From the NCBI RefSeq assembly GCF_009870125.1, contig NC_046679.1, forward strand, positions 20,026,001 through 20,090,000: 64,000 nt of DNA. The letters are read 5' to 3'. The notes under the pieces are model-generated. The model saw only the letters and a program-made list of their open reading frames with translations, made no database searches and was not told the origin of the DNA. This DNA comes from Drosophila pseudoobscura. Lineage: Eukaryota; Arthropoda; Insecta; Diptera; Drosophilidae. Shown piece after piece: positions 1 to 11,148 of the stretch. Position 1 is the stretch's first letter. Each line of letters begins with the position of its first letter. The position numbers and the translations under genes are program-made.

Positions 1-666
1 CAAATTAGAATTTTGATAAAATAATATAATATAACCACCAATTCTACTGACAAGTACAAAAAAATGTTTATCCTTGTACAAAAAAGCTAAGAATATACTC
101 TAGATATGAAGTTCAAACTGTGTTAAAAGTCTAAAATACAGCAGAATTCCCCTTCAAGAAGCCTGATCACTCATTGGAATAGTCCCTGGGTTCAACGTCA
201 AGCAGAATTATGTTCATATGTATATAGACCTACTGAAGGATCCGGTAAATGCACATATGTATATAGTATGGACTGGCAGGTTCCAAGGTGTTGATGACAG
301 AAGTTTGGCACTGTAGGAAACGAGGCACAGACGAGGCCAAGCCGACCAGCCGATGCTTAAGAGGTTGGTATATATTCAGGAAACCTTTGCCTGTAGTCTA
401 GCCTTTGTTTTATTTACGTCTAACGTCTAACCATGTCTAACCAAATGTCCAGCCCGATTGTCAACGCACAGAAGTTCGCCAACTGTCCTGTCTATAAATA
501 ATTGTCACTTTCCTTTTAGTCCCGCTGTGCGAACCCTAATTAACAAGTCGTTTACATTGTCCAATGCGATTTCTTTAAACAAATGTATGCGTATATTTTC
601 CAAACAAAAAGAAAACTATTTTAAACAAAAGAAGCCTGTATTGTTCCGTTCAGATTTAGATCCTTT
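1..666. other. Left flank and 3' UTR of E(spl)m1
   Basis: No coding sequence is supportable here. The 3' UTR of E(spl)m1 enters from the right on the minus strand, and a minus-strand AATAAA signal lies at 409-414, which would give a 3' UTR of about 250 nt. I found no exact Brd, K or GY box in it, unlike the neighbouring E(spl) genes. The rest is AT-rich intergenic DNA. Confidence 0.5.
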
Positions 667-1198
667 CTAGCAAGTCGAATCGCGCAGGACACGGAGCAGC
701 TCTGTGGGCTGGGCGCCGGTGGCCTGCAGGGCGCAGTTGAAGGTCTCCAACAGGCAGACGTTGCTCAGGTGGGCACGATACTTGCCATTGGTCACACAGA
801 TCGGCTGGTAGATCATCGAGCAGGGCTTGAAGCACTCTTCGCGGTCGAGTTTGAAGCTGCCCAATTTTTCGTGGATATTGTCCACCAACTCGGAGCTGCA
901 CCAAGCGGAATCGGTCTCAGCATAGGCTAAAGAAAGAATACCCTCATTTTAGATAGAGTTTTGGAATTTCGTATTATATTAACTTACCCGCAACGTTGTT
1001 GCGTTCGCGGCGACAGTTGTCCGACTTGAGGTTGCAGTCGCTTGCGAATTCCTTGAAGTTCTTTCCATCTGTGGCGCACACTGGGCGGTAGATGGCGGCG
1101 CAGAATTGGGGACAGTCCGTGGCGTTGGTGGACACCGTATTGGCGGCGATGCCAGTGACCAGGGCCAGGCAGCAGAGGGTTAAAGTTTGGAACATCAT
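667..1198 (-). CDS. E(spl)m1: E(spl)m1, secreted Kazal-type serine protease inhibitor
   Basis: Two coding exons on the minus strand, 1198-988 and 926-667, are joined across a 61 bp GT-AG intron (donor GTAAGT at 987-982, acceptor AG at 928-927) and give 156 residues. The first 20 residues form a signal peptide (MMFQTLTLCCLALVTGIAAN). Two Kazal-like cysteine modules follow, with the cores CPQFCAAIYRPVCATDG and CFKPCSMIYQPICVTNG, so the product is predicted to be a secreted protease inhibitor. It is the only non-bHLH, non-Bearded gene in this part of the complex. Its place beside malpha matches the D. melanogaster order. The start is the first of two tandem ATGs, about 100 bp downstream of a TATA box. 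The target protease is unknown. Confidence 0.9.
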
Positions 1199-1304
1199 AG
1201 CGATATTGTTTTATTGAGGTTTCTGTATTTTTTCTGTGAGGTAAAGCGTTCACTTTGTAGTAGCTATTGATTGCAATTGCCGTGACTGTCTCGAAATTCA
1301 TTGA

Positions 1305-1312
1305 TTTATATA
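1305..1312 (-). promoter_or_regulatory. TATA box of E(spl)m1
   Basis: On the minus strand this reads TATATAAA, 107 bp upstream of the E(spl)m1 ATG. A start site about 30 bp downstream (near 1281) would leave a short 5' UTR of about 80 nt. I could not pick a clear initiator motif. Confidence 0.6.
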
Positions 1313-1344
1313 TATTTTTACGGCTCACACCCACCTATAGATAG

Positions 1345-1388
1345 CTTATCAGTGCGTTCCAGTCTGATAAGACCAGGCCCCTTATCAG
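1345..1388. promoter_or_regulatory. Triple GATA-site cluster upstream of E(spl)m1
   Basis: Three WGATAR-type sites lie within 44 bp: CTTATCAG at 1345-1352, TGATAAG at 1365-1371 and CTTATCAG at 1381-1388. They sit 33-76 bp upstream of the m1 TATA box. The orientations are reverse, forward, reverse. GATA factors such as Serpent, Pannier and GATAe bind such sites. Use by m1 is inferred from proximity. Confidence 0.55.
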
Positions 1389-2889
1389 TGGGCCCAAACA
1401 AAAAACTTGTTTATTTGGTCTACAAAGTTCGACGTGGTGCCGGTCTCGATGGGTGACTAACATTTTGCTCTACAAATTGGGTTGTCTATTGTCTGCACAG
1501 AATTGTCTCGGGGTCCCAGAACAGCATCATTGAATGTCGGGCCACTATCTTGTATCTCTCGCATCTAACAGCCGTTCTATGTCAATACCATTGATCATTT
1601 TGTGCAAGTATTATTTTTCTTGCTGATGTTGTTTTGGCAACATCTTTTAGCCGTGATAAGTTTTGTTTACAGACGTCTGTGTAAAGACGGCATCGTTTTT
1701 TTGGGAAATGATTCAGTGTTTTTTTGTGAAACTGCGTGGTACTCGTACTTTTAGTAAATAGGAGAAGAAGCCAGAAGATCACACCTCCATATGTTCATTT
1801 CTATTTGAGTATTAAATGAGCAAGTCCAGCGTTTTGTAATGATTCAAAAGGAAAGCGCTTAAAATATTTCAAGGAAGCTTTTGTTGCCGCATTATTAGAA
1901 GGAGCCTAGAATCTGCCAGTCATTAATTAGCTTAGTTTTCGGCATACAACAACATACCCCCTCCTATCCTATCCTCCATCCATATCTAAGTAGTCACCAC
2001 AACATTGACAAATGATTGTGTGGATCTTTTCTCACACTTCGATCTAATTCGGTTACAACATTGTGATCGCCCACATAGCGCATCGCAACTCCCAATCTCC
2101 ATGGGGTAATGTTAATTGAGGCCTCGCCACATGCCACACATGAGCGCGCACACACACACACACACATAAGAGTAGCTCTTTTGGCTTAGACGGACCAATG
2201 GTAAGATAGAGAGAGAGATAGAGACAGAGACAGGAGTCGTGGTGAGGCCTAATCACCGTTTAATGGTGTTCACACACTTGTTGCTGACGGCGCCCTCAGC
2301 CTCAGTCCCAGCCCCAGCCACAGGCAAGTGGCCCAAAAGCCAGCACGGCATAGAGCTGGCTAAAAACCAGCAATAACAATGTTGCTTGCCCGGCCAATCA
2401 ATGACCGCTAAGCGTATGCCCGTCACGCACGCGAAGGCCGCCACCGCGGTTGTCGTCAAGAATTGAGTACACACGCGTACATTAAACCCTACCTCAGAGA
2501 CCCCAGACCACAGACCCCAGGGCCTCAGCAGAACCGAAGACGCAGCCAAGAAAGCAAGGCGCAGGATCAGGTTGGGCTTGTGTTTGTGTACTCTGTACAG
2601 GTATGTAAATGAGGAATGGCTAAGGTACGTTCCATGTAGATAACTATCAGACTCAAACTCCTATCCAACGCTATCATCATTATGACCATCATGAACATTG
2701 TCATCAGCATTATCAACGGCATTCCACGGTTGGCTCTGTTCTGTTCTGTTCGGGTCTGTTCTCTCTCTCCCAATTTCAATTCTTTCGTGCAGACAAACGC
2801 CGCTTTGCATACGAAATTAATTATGTGCTGTCAAAGGCAATTTAACAGAAACTTATATTGCTACTTAATTTACGTCACGGCGCTACCAG

Positions 2890-2975
2890 AACTTTGAATA
2901 CCTGTTACTCAGGTAACACAGGGTATATTGCATTGATGTGGAAGGACGTAACAAGGCGTTTACGTAGTACGTAGA
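2890..2975. repeat. Short dispersed-repeat remnant (INE/DINE-like end)
   Basis: The text around 2897-2931 has the form ATACCTGTTACTC...GTAACACAGGGTAT, an imperfect inverted repeat followed by GTAACAAGGCG. It resembles the termini of a common family of non-autonomous Drosophila repeats that begin with ATACCCGTTACTC. Only a fragment is present. The family assignment is from memory and weak. Confidence 0.3.
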
Positions 2976-5010
2976 CATATGTAAGCCTTTGTTTTATGAT
3001 ACCATCAACAAAAACATGGCATACGAACACCTTAACTTCTGATACTGAAGAAGAATACTTACTATACATACTCGTAAAGGTATGTTCCTATGTAAATATA
3101 GTATAATTACAATCATTAAGTCGTCAAAGAATTATCTTTTGATTGTGCAGATTATCCAAGGAAACGTACTAATCTGAGTTCTAGAAAAAGTTAATAAAAT
3201 CTACATAAATTCTTCGAAATATTGGCTTTAAGGGGTATTTACTAGGTCGTCTCCCAAAGCTAACCTTTCTTTCTTTTTTTTTGGTTTGCTGCTGACATTT
3301 TTGTTCTTTCTTTTAGCTACTCCTTCTTTCTACTCCTTCTCATGCTGTCGACATCAATTTGCATTTTTAGTGTAGGAGAAATGCGTTTGTGATTGATAGA
3401 AAGAGACAGGGTGTGAGAGAGAATAATATTGGAATGAGAAGCGGTGCAGGTGTGGTGGAGTGGGGGAGAGTGGGGTAGGGGTATCGTTTGTGATTCTCTA
3501 GCAAAGGCGATTATCTTTTGCGGCAACTGTTTTTATGCCCAATTTCAACGTCCGCCTTGAGACGCCTTGGCATGTGATGTGCTGTCTTGAGGTGTTGACG
3601 TCTACATGTTGCATTTTAATTGTGGTTTTCGGTTCTCGGTTCTCGCTTCTCCGAGTTCTTTGCTTGCTGGGGGTTTCCACTCGACACTCCACAGTCCACA
3701 AACCACACTGCACACTGCACACTGCACTCCCTCGCCGGCACATAAATAAGTTGTACGACAAGCGACAACAAGCCCGTTGTCCGTTGCCAGGAGCTGCCGT
3801 GAAGTTATGCGCACGATATCCATATTTGGTCGCACACAGGTGGCGATGGTGGCCTTAGCCAAGGTGATAGCCGTAGTGGCTGCCACGGCCTGCGATCGCA
3901 TAATGTGTGTTGCCTCCAATTGGCATCGCGCCAAGGTAGCACTCGTGCTCTCTCTCTAACTCTCCAGATGGTCGTGTATCACACTTCTAGCCGCTTGCCG
4001 CTTGCAGAAGATTGATTTTTCTTAGTTCGATTTCAAGGTTGTCCATTTAAGGATTCACCTATCTCAGGAATTGACTTTCATCTGTGAGCGATGTCTGGTT
4101 TATGGCAGGATGTGTGTTGGAGTAGCAGTTCGCGGAATTCAATGATGACCCAGATTATGGTAGAACTTTAATGAGGTGAAAATCAATTATAGGAAATATC
4201 TAAGAAATTGTCATTGATCTTCTTTGACCTACAAATGTAATGGAATAATTTTAATGGAAATGGGAGAAGTCTAGGCGAAAATTCACAATTTTCTTAGATC
4301 TAATAACTATTTTTTTTTTATAATTTAGATACATGTAGATATCGTACATTTATAGTCTAATACATCTTTAATATCTTTGATTTCTGGGACTTTTTATATG
4401 CGAATATTTTGCGCATAACTTGTTTAAAATTCTCAGATTCTTTTCTCAGATTATTCACATTCTCCAATGAGGTTTGTCTTGCACTATTGCCATTTTCTAT
4501 TTGGATCTTTCCAGAAACCTCTTCTGGAAATATTACTTTAATGATTTTCAACCGTCTTTAAACATTGTCATTACAAAATTGAATAAAATTGTATATTAAA
4601 GTGTTCCATTTGACACACTACAAACATCTTCTGTTATTGTCATTTATCTTCCCTTATATTCCCATTATCTTTGTTTCCTTGTCGCTCTCCTCCATTGACG
4701 TCATAGGGGAATAACCTTATAGAAAGCATAATATGAAATGTTTTCTCTGCATTTATCACACCATACCATATTCTAGAAGAGACTCGAAACATCAGAAAAC
4801 TGTACTTGTAGTAGTTCTTATCAGCATGAAGCATGACAACAAACCGCTCATTCAAATGGAATTCGAACCAAAACAGAGAAATCTTTGAATGAGAAGAAGA
4901 TCCAAACAAAGATCTTTTTTTCAGCTGAAACCCAATATCCCGAACCCAATTATAAGATAATTCAATTTGAGTTTGATTTGTTCTTGTTTTGTATTTTGTA
5001 AGATTATTTT

Positions 5011-5161
5011 TAAAGCTCTTGTTTTTCTATCACAATATCTTAAGATCTAATGGAAGCGCTGGATCGCCGTGTTGAGATTGTTTTCCCGCTGAGTTCGATG
5101 CGTGGAGGAGTTAAAGCCGCTGCTGCTGCTGCTATCACAATGTTGTAGTTGTTTTAAAGCT
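5011..5161 (-). promoter_or_regulatory. Brd and K boxes in the E(spl)malpha 3' UTR
   Basis: On the minus strand, downstream of the malpha stop, there are two Brd boxes (AGCTTTA at 5161-5155 and 5017-5011) and two K boxes (TGTGAT at 5139-5134 and 5034-5029). The two Brd/K pairs are about 140 nt apart. These 7-mer and 6-mer motifs are known 3' UTR elements of Bearded-family and E(spl) transcripts. They mediate negative post-transcriptional control by pairing with microRNA seeds of the miR-4/79 (Brd box) and miR-2/11 (K box) families. Confidence 0.75.
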
Positions 5162-5200
5162 GACGATTGATGGGATCAGTCATGATCAGGATGGTGATGC

Positions 5201-5632
5201 TTAGGCCTGGGCCCAACGATCCTGGAACTGCATGGAGTAGCAGAAGGCGGGCTCAACGCTGGCCACGGGCTGCAGGTTGGTGGTCCAGAAGAAGGTACCG
5301 GCCTGGGTGCGGGCGAAGCGGACGGGCACATAGATGTCCTCCTCCTGATCCTCCTCGATCATCTCGATCTCTTGGGAGTGGGCCATTTGAGCGAGTTTTT
5401 CGTTGGCGGCGTTCTCATCGATCTCGGCATAGTAGGCCTCCTCGACTTGGGCGTTGCGCAGATTGTCATTCGACTCGAGGGACTCCAGCGAGTGGCGGTG
5501 GGGGTGCTGCTGCTGCTGCTGCTTCTGCTGTTTCTTGAAGAGCGTCTTCAGGACCTGCTTGATGCTGTAGCTGGTCTTCATCTTGTTGTTGCTGTTGTTG
5601 GCAGCGGGAACGACAACGACTTGTTGGCACAT
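5201..5632 (-). CDS. E(spl)malpha-BFM: E(spl)malpha, Bearded family protein
   Basis: A single intronless frame of 143 residues. The N-terminal region carries a basic amphipathic segment (KTSYSIKQVLKTLFKKQQ), the hallmark of Bearded proteins, followed by a short glutamine tract. Next come the family motif ENAANEKLAQMAHS (NxANExL, about residues 73-86), the conserved VPVRFARTQAGTFFWTT block and the C-terminal DRWAQA. Bearded proteins bind the E3 ligase Neuralized, largely through the NxAN motif, and antagonise Delta internalisation. Malpha is a direct Notch target in proneural clusters. The promoter and a Su(H)/E-box cluster lie to the right, and a Brd/K-box 3' UTR lies to the left. The glutamine and histidine stretch near residues 34-46 is likely variable in length. 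Confidence 0.93.
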   Translation of the reverse strand: MCQQVVVVPAANNSNNKMKTSYSIKQVLKTLFKKQQKQQQQQHPHRHSLESLESNDNLRNAQVEEAYYAEIDENAANEKLAQMAHSQEIEMIEEDQEEDIYVPVRFARTQAGTFFWTTNLQPVASVEPAFCYSMQFQDRWAQA

Positions 5633-5688
5633 TTTTGGAAATTTGGTTGTTGGATGCGTGTGTGTTGCTTGAAACGCTGACGATGTCA

Positions 5689-5725
5689 GAATGATTTCCC
5701 AACCGGCAGTGGCACGGCTTTTATA
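5689..5725 (-). promoter_or_regulatory. Core promoter of E(spl)malpha (TATA and Inr)
   Basis: On the minus strand a TATAAAA box spans 5725-5719 and an initiator TCATTC spans 5694-5689. The distance from the first T of the TATA to the first T of the Inr is 31 bp, the expected spacing. The ATG at 5632 then gives a 5' UTR of about 60 nt. Confidence 0.75.
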
Positions 5726-6231
5726 GCCGGCTCGGTGCTCGGCGCTCGAAATGCATTTCCTGTGCGCTCACAGCGAGATACCAACTCGAAGGGAAACAGA
5801 CAGAGACAGGGAGAACGGACCCCTCCGACAGACACGCGTGTACGTGGTACGCACCAGAAACAACGACAACAACCACAGCCAGCCCGAGGAACGCAAACAG
5901 AGCAACGGAGGGACCCGACCCCGACCCGACCCGGTTCAAGCGTGTCGTACCTCACCCTCACTGAAGCGACGACCACAACAGATAATCGGGAGGAGACAGA
6001 GAGAGAGAGAGAGGGATCGAGAACCTGAAATACGACGCTCGCTGAGAGCATAAAGGAGCAGGAGCAGGAGCAGGAGCATGAATCGGAGTTGGAGAAGGTT
6101 CAGGAGCAGGTAGACGGGGACAAGCCTGCAGCTCTGTGGAGGAAGTCTTTCGAGAGAGAAAGGGAGAGACTGCATTAAAGGAAACAAACCCCTACAAAAA
6201 ACTGCAACTGTCCGACGAAGACGACTCCGAG

Positions 6232-6691
6232 TGTGGGAAACAATTTTTCGTTGGCCTCAAATTTTGTAGGAAATGTATTCAAGTGCCTCAAGAAATCCCA
6301 AAAGTAAGCAGAGCAAAAACCCACACACATAAAGACGGGGGCACACACGGACAAAGGGCAGGTGTTCCTTCGTAAAATTTCTCACGACCGAAGGAAGCCC
6401 AGGATCAACAAGGGGATCGCATGGAAAAAGGAGTTGCAAATTGTATTCCTAATGGGCAATCAACATAAAGGCTGAGTAGGGGACGGACCCCGACTCTCTG
6501 TTCGTGCTCGAGTTCGAGAACGGGACCCCAAGACCATTCCCACGCATTCCCACACATTTCGTCCTGGTTCTGGTAACCAGAACCATCACCATCGAATGAA
6601 AAGAAAGGAATAACGGGGTGGTTGAAGTCTTCTATTTGTATAGGCATCTCGAATCACTTGTTTTCGTGTTTTGATTTCCAACTTTCCCACA
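6232..6691. promoter_or_regulatory. Su(H)/E-box enhancer cluster upstream of E(spl)malpha
   Basis: Five sites matching the Su(H) consensus YGTGDGAA lie 0.5-1.0 kb upstream of the malpha start site: TGTGGGAA at 6232-6239, TTCTCACG at 6379-6386, TTCCCACG at 6537-6544, TTCCCACA at 6547-6554 and TTCCCACA at 6684-6691. A proneural E-box GCAGGTG is at 6358-6364. Su(H) with Notch and proneural bHLH activators is known to act together on malpha in proneural clusters. The middle pair at 6537-6554 is a direct repeat with a 10 bp period. Confidence 0.75.
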
Positions 6692-8915
6692 GGGCTCTAT
6701 GAATCCTCCACCACCATCCTACCACCACCAACCATCCGCAGCAATAAAATACGGACTTGCCACTTGTCTTCGATTTCACTTCGAATGCTCCCTCCCTTGG
6801 GGTGCAAGAGGGGAGAGAGCTCGCAGTGGAATTGGAAGGGGCACACAAAATCGTATAGATATTTTAATTAATTTCTTTTCTTGCGGTCCGAGTGTGCTGA
6901 AAGTGTGGAACGTTGATAGGGAGGGTTTTTAGGGGATTATCGATAAGGCGGCACAGAGAAAAGTGTGTGCGGAGCGAGCTGGGGGGAGATCTTCAAGCCG
7001 AGAGACCATGAAACATACTTTGAGATACATTTTAATGACTCGGCAATTGGGTAGGGGAGTTGGTTGGACCTTCTTTATAGGAGGGATCTTCTTCATAGAG
7101 GGACGGCTCGTTTTTTATGGTCTTTTACTTATCTGTGAGGCTAATGGATGGAACAGATTGGACCCCCGTCAAGAGAAGCGAAGCTGGCAATGTTTATGTG
7201 AAATCAGAATCTAAAGTGCGCAAGGGAAAGGGAGGATAGCACTGCTCCCCTTATCAGGACGGGGCCTCCTGTCAAGGGGGCATTGACAGTTTACACTTCG
7301 AGGGGGGATGATGATGATGCATCTCCGTTCTGCTGAGATGCTGATGGTGATGCTGGTGGTGGTAATATGATATATGCACTCGAAAATCTTCAGAAAAAAA
7401 TAAAAGCCTCAAGCCCCAGCAGTCAAGCCCAGTGCCAGTTCCAGTTCCAGCTCCAGCTCTCCAGTCTCCATCTCCATCTCCTACTCCGCTTCAGTCTGTG
7501 GCAAGATAATGGGCAACGTGCCAAGTGCCTCGACCGTGTATACACAACAAACAGTGCATAAAAGCAGGCGGAGGCTCCTCAGAGCCATTCACAACCCGGG
7601 GGGGGCCATGGGAGTGGGAGGGGCCTACAACTGGGGACTGGGACTGCGACTGCAGTAGGAGGTGTGCCGGGTCTTTCATGTGATCTCCGAACAGAGAGCG
7701 GAGTATGTGTCGGCATCCCAGCAGCAGCAGCAGCAGCTTTGGCGGATGGCAAACTGGTTTCTCGGTTTTTGGATCTTTACATACACCACACCACGAGATG
7801 CCAATGCCAACATGGATACACACTCATACCATCACTGGCATACCCTCTCCACATACTTAACGCTCGGGTATGACGAACAAATGTGTAAAGCATTAAAAAA
7901 GAGATCTAAAAAAATACAAAAAAAAGAGTGGAAAAAAAAACAAAAGCGTCGACCGCATCCTAAACAGCGACCAGCAGCAGCAGCAGCAGCGGCAGCGGCG
8001 GCGGCAACGAGCCAGAGTCAGAGACAGAGACCCGAGCCCCAGTCCCCAGTCCGCAGTCCCAGCCCAAGCCCCAACCAATCTTTTCAAGTTGATCCCCATC
8101 AAGATATTATTTGACAGCAATGAAACGACTGGCACGAGTTTGTTTCCCACGGTCCGGAGCTGTCTCGGTGTGTATCTGTGTGTGCCTCATGCTGGTGTGT
8201 GTGGGCTTGCGGGGGGGATCGCTGGCGGCTGGCGGCTGGCTGTGGCTGGGGCTGGGACTGGGGCTGGTTGCTTTTCGCGGCGCAATAAAGTTGAAAGCGC
8301 ACTGTTGGATATAAATTAATTCAACAACACGCTACAGTTGTGTGTGGTTGTTGCTGTATCTCTGGGTCTCTGAGCTTTGCACGCTCTCGTGCTGCTGCTG
8401 CCGCTGCTGCTGCTGCTCCACCGACTCCTTCCCTCTCCACATCTGTGTGGCGGCGGCGATCGGGGGCCCCAAATGTTGGTCGCTGCCGGCTCAGCGGGGG
8501 CACTGAAATTCGCGCGTGCGTATGCCATCGATAAAAAAAATTGTTTAACAGAAAAGCAACAAAAAAAGGAATACATAAAATGAGAAATAATAAAGCGAGA
8601 GAAATGAGGTCTTCGCTGGGTACTCTGCTCTTTCTGTGTGCCTGTTCGTGTGCGTGTGTGTGTGGATGATTGGGTGTATAAATTCCAGTTGGTCTTGAAC
8701 GACTTCAGGATATGCGCTACACATTCGCTTTGCACAATCTTGCGAAATCTGACGATGATGAGGCATGAGTCATGAGGCATGGTCTTGAGGAACCTGTCTC
8801 TCTATAAGTTACGTACATTTCTTCAGAACAAATTAAGGGTATGTTTCTGTCCAATTAGGGGACGTATGATACAGCAAATTAAAATCTATTGTAACTTATA
8901 AATTAGTCCATTAAG

Positions 8916-8924
8916 GGCACGTGC
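8916..8924. promoter_or_regulatory. E(spl)/Hairy-type binding site (GGCACGTGC)
   Basis: The site GGCACGTGC matches the core of the class B/C site bound by E(spl) and Hairy bHLH repressors (TGGCACGTGYYA). It lies between malpha and mbeta and could mediate auto- or cross-repression within the complex. Function is inferred from the motif only. Confidence 0.4.
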
Positions 8925-10077
8925 TGGTCCGACAACTTTCGTAATTGTTCCAATTGGTATTAATGATGGAAAGATTTAGCAGTGATTGAAAACAAGTTCA
9001 GCTATGGAGAACTTAATTATGTGCTATATAGATTGCAAGTATTTTACATTTATTTTATCATTACTTATCTCTGAACAAATTATTGTTGTAAAACATTACA
9101 AAAGGGGACCAATTATCGGGATCGCTACCGTTGTAGAACAATCCATTACGATTCCCATTACCAACCCTCAAAAAACACAAGGCCGTCAACCTCCCAACCC
9201 CTCCCTGCTACTACTATAGCCAACACTTTCCAACACTGTCAGCAGATAATGTCCAATTAGCCATTTCCGGAGCATTCAGCTTTTTGACATCGGCCGTTTA
9301 ACGGTCCCGTAGCGGCTGACAAAACGATTCGGTTAGATAAGTTGTTAACTGATTGTGCTGGCCCGCTTACAGGTACGACTATTGTTGTTAACTGTAGCTC
9401 ATTGGGAATGCGTCGAGAGGCAATCTTAATTTGTCTCATATGTTGCCTTTTTTTGTGTGTTTTTGCTTTATTTGCTTTAGTCCGTATCCCCAGTTGTTGC
9501 TGTTTTTTATTATTTGTGTGTCGATGAGCCGAGCTCGTGTCATCTTGAATGGGATCCACGGCAACGTATCTTCGTCATCGTGGCCACTTCTAATTAAGTA
9601 TTGTGAAATCTGAGCTCAGCTTAGATGCTCTTAGATGTGTCAGAGATGCTGAGAGATAGCCGGCTGATGAGTGTCGGTATCTACGCTCTTCCGTATTTGT
9701 ATACTGTGGATGAATCATAGTACCTGTCCTGAAGCTAGCGCTATAAATAGGTATTCCATGTGCTAAATATATATCGCACACATCATATAGCGCATTCGTG
9801 ACGTGCCAAATGCCTGAAACACCCCACGAGCCATAACATTTATAGCGTGTGCTAACAACAACCACGGGGCCACATACAACAAAAACAACAACCATACCAT
9901 CGATCGATTGTAACTGACTTTCGCGCACACGTCGATGCCGATGCCGAACCGATCGTTCCCAGTCAGAGCACAGGGCATAGAGTCGGGTCCCAGAGTCAAG
10001 ATGGTAATTGTCTACAAATAGAAGCGAGCGACGACCCAAGAGGCTCAAGAGCAGAGGCCCAGACCGAAGCCGAACCC

Positions 10078-10110
10078 AAACCCATACCCATACCCATACC
10101 CATACCCGTA
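10078..10110. repeat. Tandem (ACCCAT)n microsatellite
   Basis: About five copies of a 6 bp unit (ACCCAT) lie in tandem in the mbeta upstream region. No gene overlaps it. Confidence 0.8.
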
Positions 10111-10697
10111 GCCAAAGCCAAACCGACAATCAAGAATAATCATGTAAACGAAAAGCGTAATGCTCGTCCCACGAAACCCACGACTACCACGATCCAATCA
10201 ATGATCCATAAAGCGTTAAAAAAAATAACACACAACCACCGACCACCGACCACCGACCGAAGAGACCAAGAGAGACCACAACAAAAATGCGCTCTGCCCC
10301 GATGACGATTCCACAATTATCAGCGTGCCATAAGCTACTGCAAAAGGGTGAAGTGAAGGCACATGGCAAGAGAGACAGAGACCAAGACCAGAGACCAGCG
10401 AGACCAGAGACCGGGCCGGACCGACCATACAAATGAATTGAAATGCAAACATCTTGTTATGGATGGAAGGCATGTGCTCGCTTGGCTGCCGAGTCGCGTC
10501 GCGTCGCGTCGCATCGGATCGGATCGACTTGGAAGCGGGCTCTGCGCGAGGCAGCTCTTAAGGCGGGCCGTCAGTAAGGACGGACGGCCAGACACCCGGA
10601 CAGACAGAGGGATCGTACAAGACCCCAAGCATGCACAATCAGAAGAAGTCAGGCCAGCCGTCGTCATCGCCGTCGTGGAAATCGGCTGCGAAACAGT

Positions 10698-10705
10698 TTC
10701 CCACG
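10698..10705 (-). promoter_or_regulatory. Su(H) site upstream of E(spl)mbeta
   Basis: TTCCCACG on the plus strand is CGTGGGAA on the minus strand, a high-affinity-type Su(H) site about 290 bp upstream of the mbeta TATA box. No paired partner or proneural E-box was found beside it. A 12-mer around it (GTTTCCCACGGT) recurs exactly at 8142-8153. Confidence 0.55.
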
Positions 10706-10988
10706 GTATAACAATCACACACACACACACACCACTTACAAAGATAAAGAGACTGCGGGGTGCGAGAGAGAGACAGAGAAGGCAAGAGCAAGAGGAGGGC
10801 GCAGCCGCAGCTCAAGTCATTTTATTGCCCTCACACACACACAGGGAAAAGCAACAAAAGCAAAAAAAAACAGAAGCCACCACCACCACCGCACCGCTGG
10901 CACCACTCTGGCAACAGCAGCAGGCCGCGCACGAGGCAAAACGAGTATCTCGCTCGCACTCACATCCCGGTCTGGCCACAGCCGAGCC

Positions 10989-11026
10989 TATATAAAGCCG
11001 AGCCCTCGCTGCCAGCTGAATCATTC
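10989..11026 (+). promoter_or_regulatory. Core promoter of E(spl)mbeta (TATA and Inr)
   Basis: TATATAAA lies at 10989-10996 and an initiator TCATTC at 11021-11026, 32 bp apart from first T to first T. The ATG at 11149 follows after a 5' UTR of about 125 nt. Confidence 0.8.
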
Positions 11027-11148
11027 AAAGCTCCGACTCCGCTGCGTGCACACAGATCGCCCAAACCGAGTCGACAGACACTCCAAGTGGAACGCTATTT
11101 TCTGTGGATTACGCGAGTTTCATTCATTCAACAAAGACAGTGATCACC

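Larger units (their letters stand above)
1389..5200. other. m1-malpha intergenic region
   Basis: No gene is supportable. This stretch separates the 5' side of m1 from the 3' side of malpha. A single Su(H)-type site (TTCTCACA, minus-strand TGTGAGAA) is at 2029-2036, about 830 bp upstream of m1. A (CA)n microsatellite is at 2148-2166 and a probable transposon fragment at about 2890-2975. The last 200 bp are the malpha 3' UTR, annotated separately. Confidence 0.5.
6692..10988. other. malpha-mbeta intergenic regulatory DNA
   Basis: This stretch lies between the divergent promoters of malpha (minus) and mbeta (plus). It has no coding sequence I can support. It holds isolated Su(H) sites TTCCCACG at 8144-8151 and 10698-10705, which share an identical 12-mer, and a GGCACGTGC site at 8916-8924 suited to E(spl)/Hairy repressors. 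Low-complexity stretches include CAG/GCG-rich sequence at 7972-8008 and an (ACCCAT)n array at 10078-10110. Long frames here are repeat-driven and not credible genes. Confidence 0.5.

Noticed and set aside
5167-5538. A 123-codon plus-strand frame over malpha
   Set aside because: It is antisense to the malpha coding sequence, a shadow of its codon pattern.
10363-10995. A 210-codon plus-strand frame upstream of mbeta
   Set aside because: It starts at an ATG but consists of low-complexity Arg/Thr/Glu repeats, runs across the mbeta TATA box and has no domain. It is better explained by repeat-rich promoter DNA.
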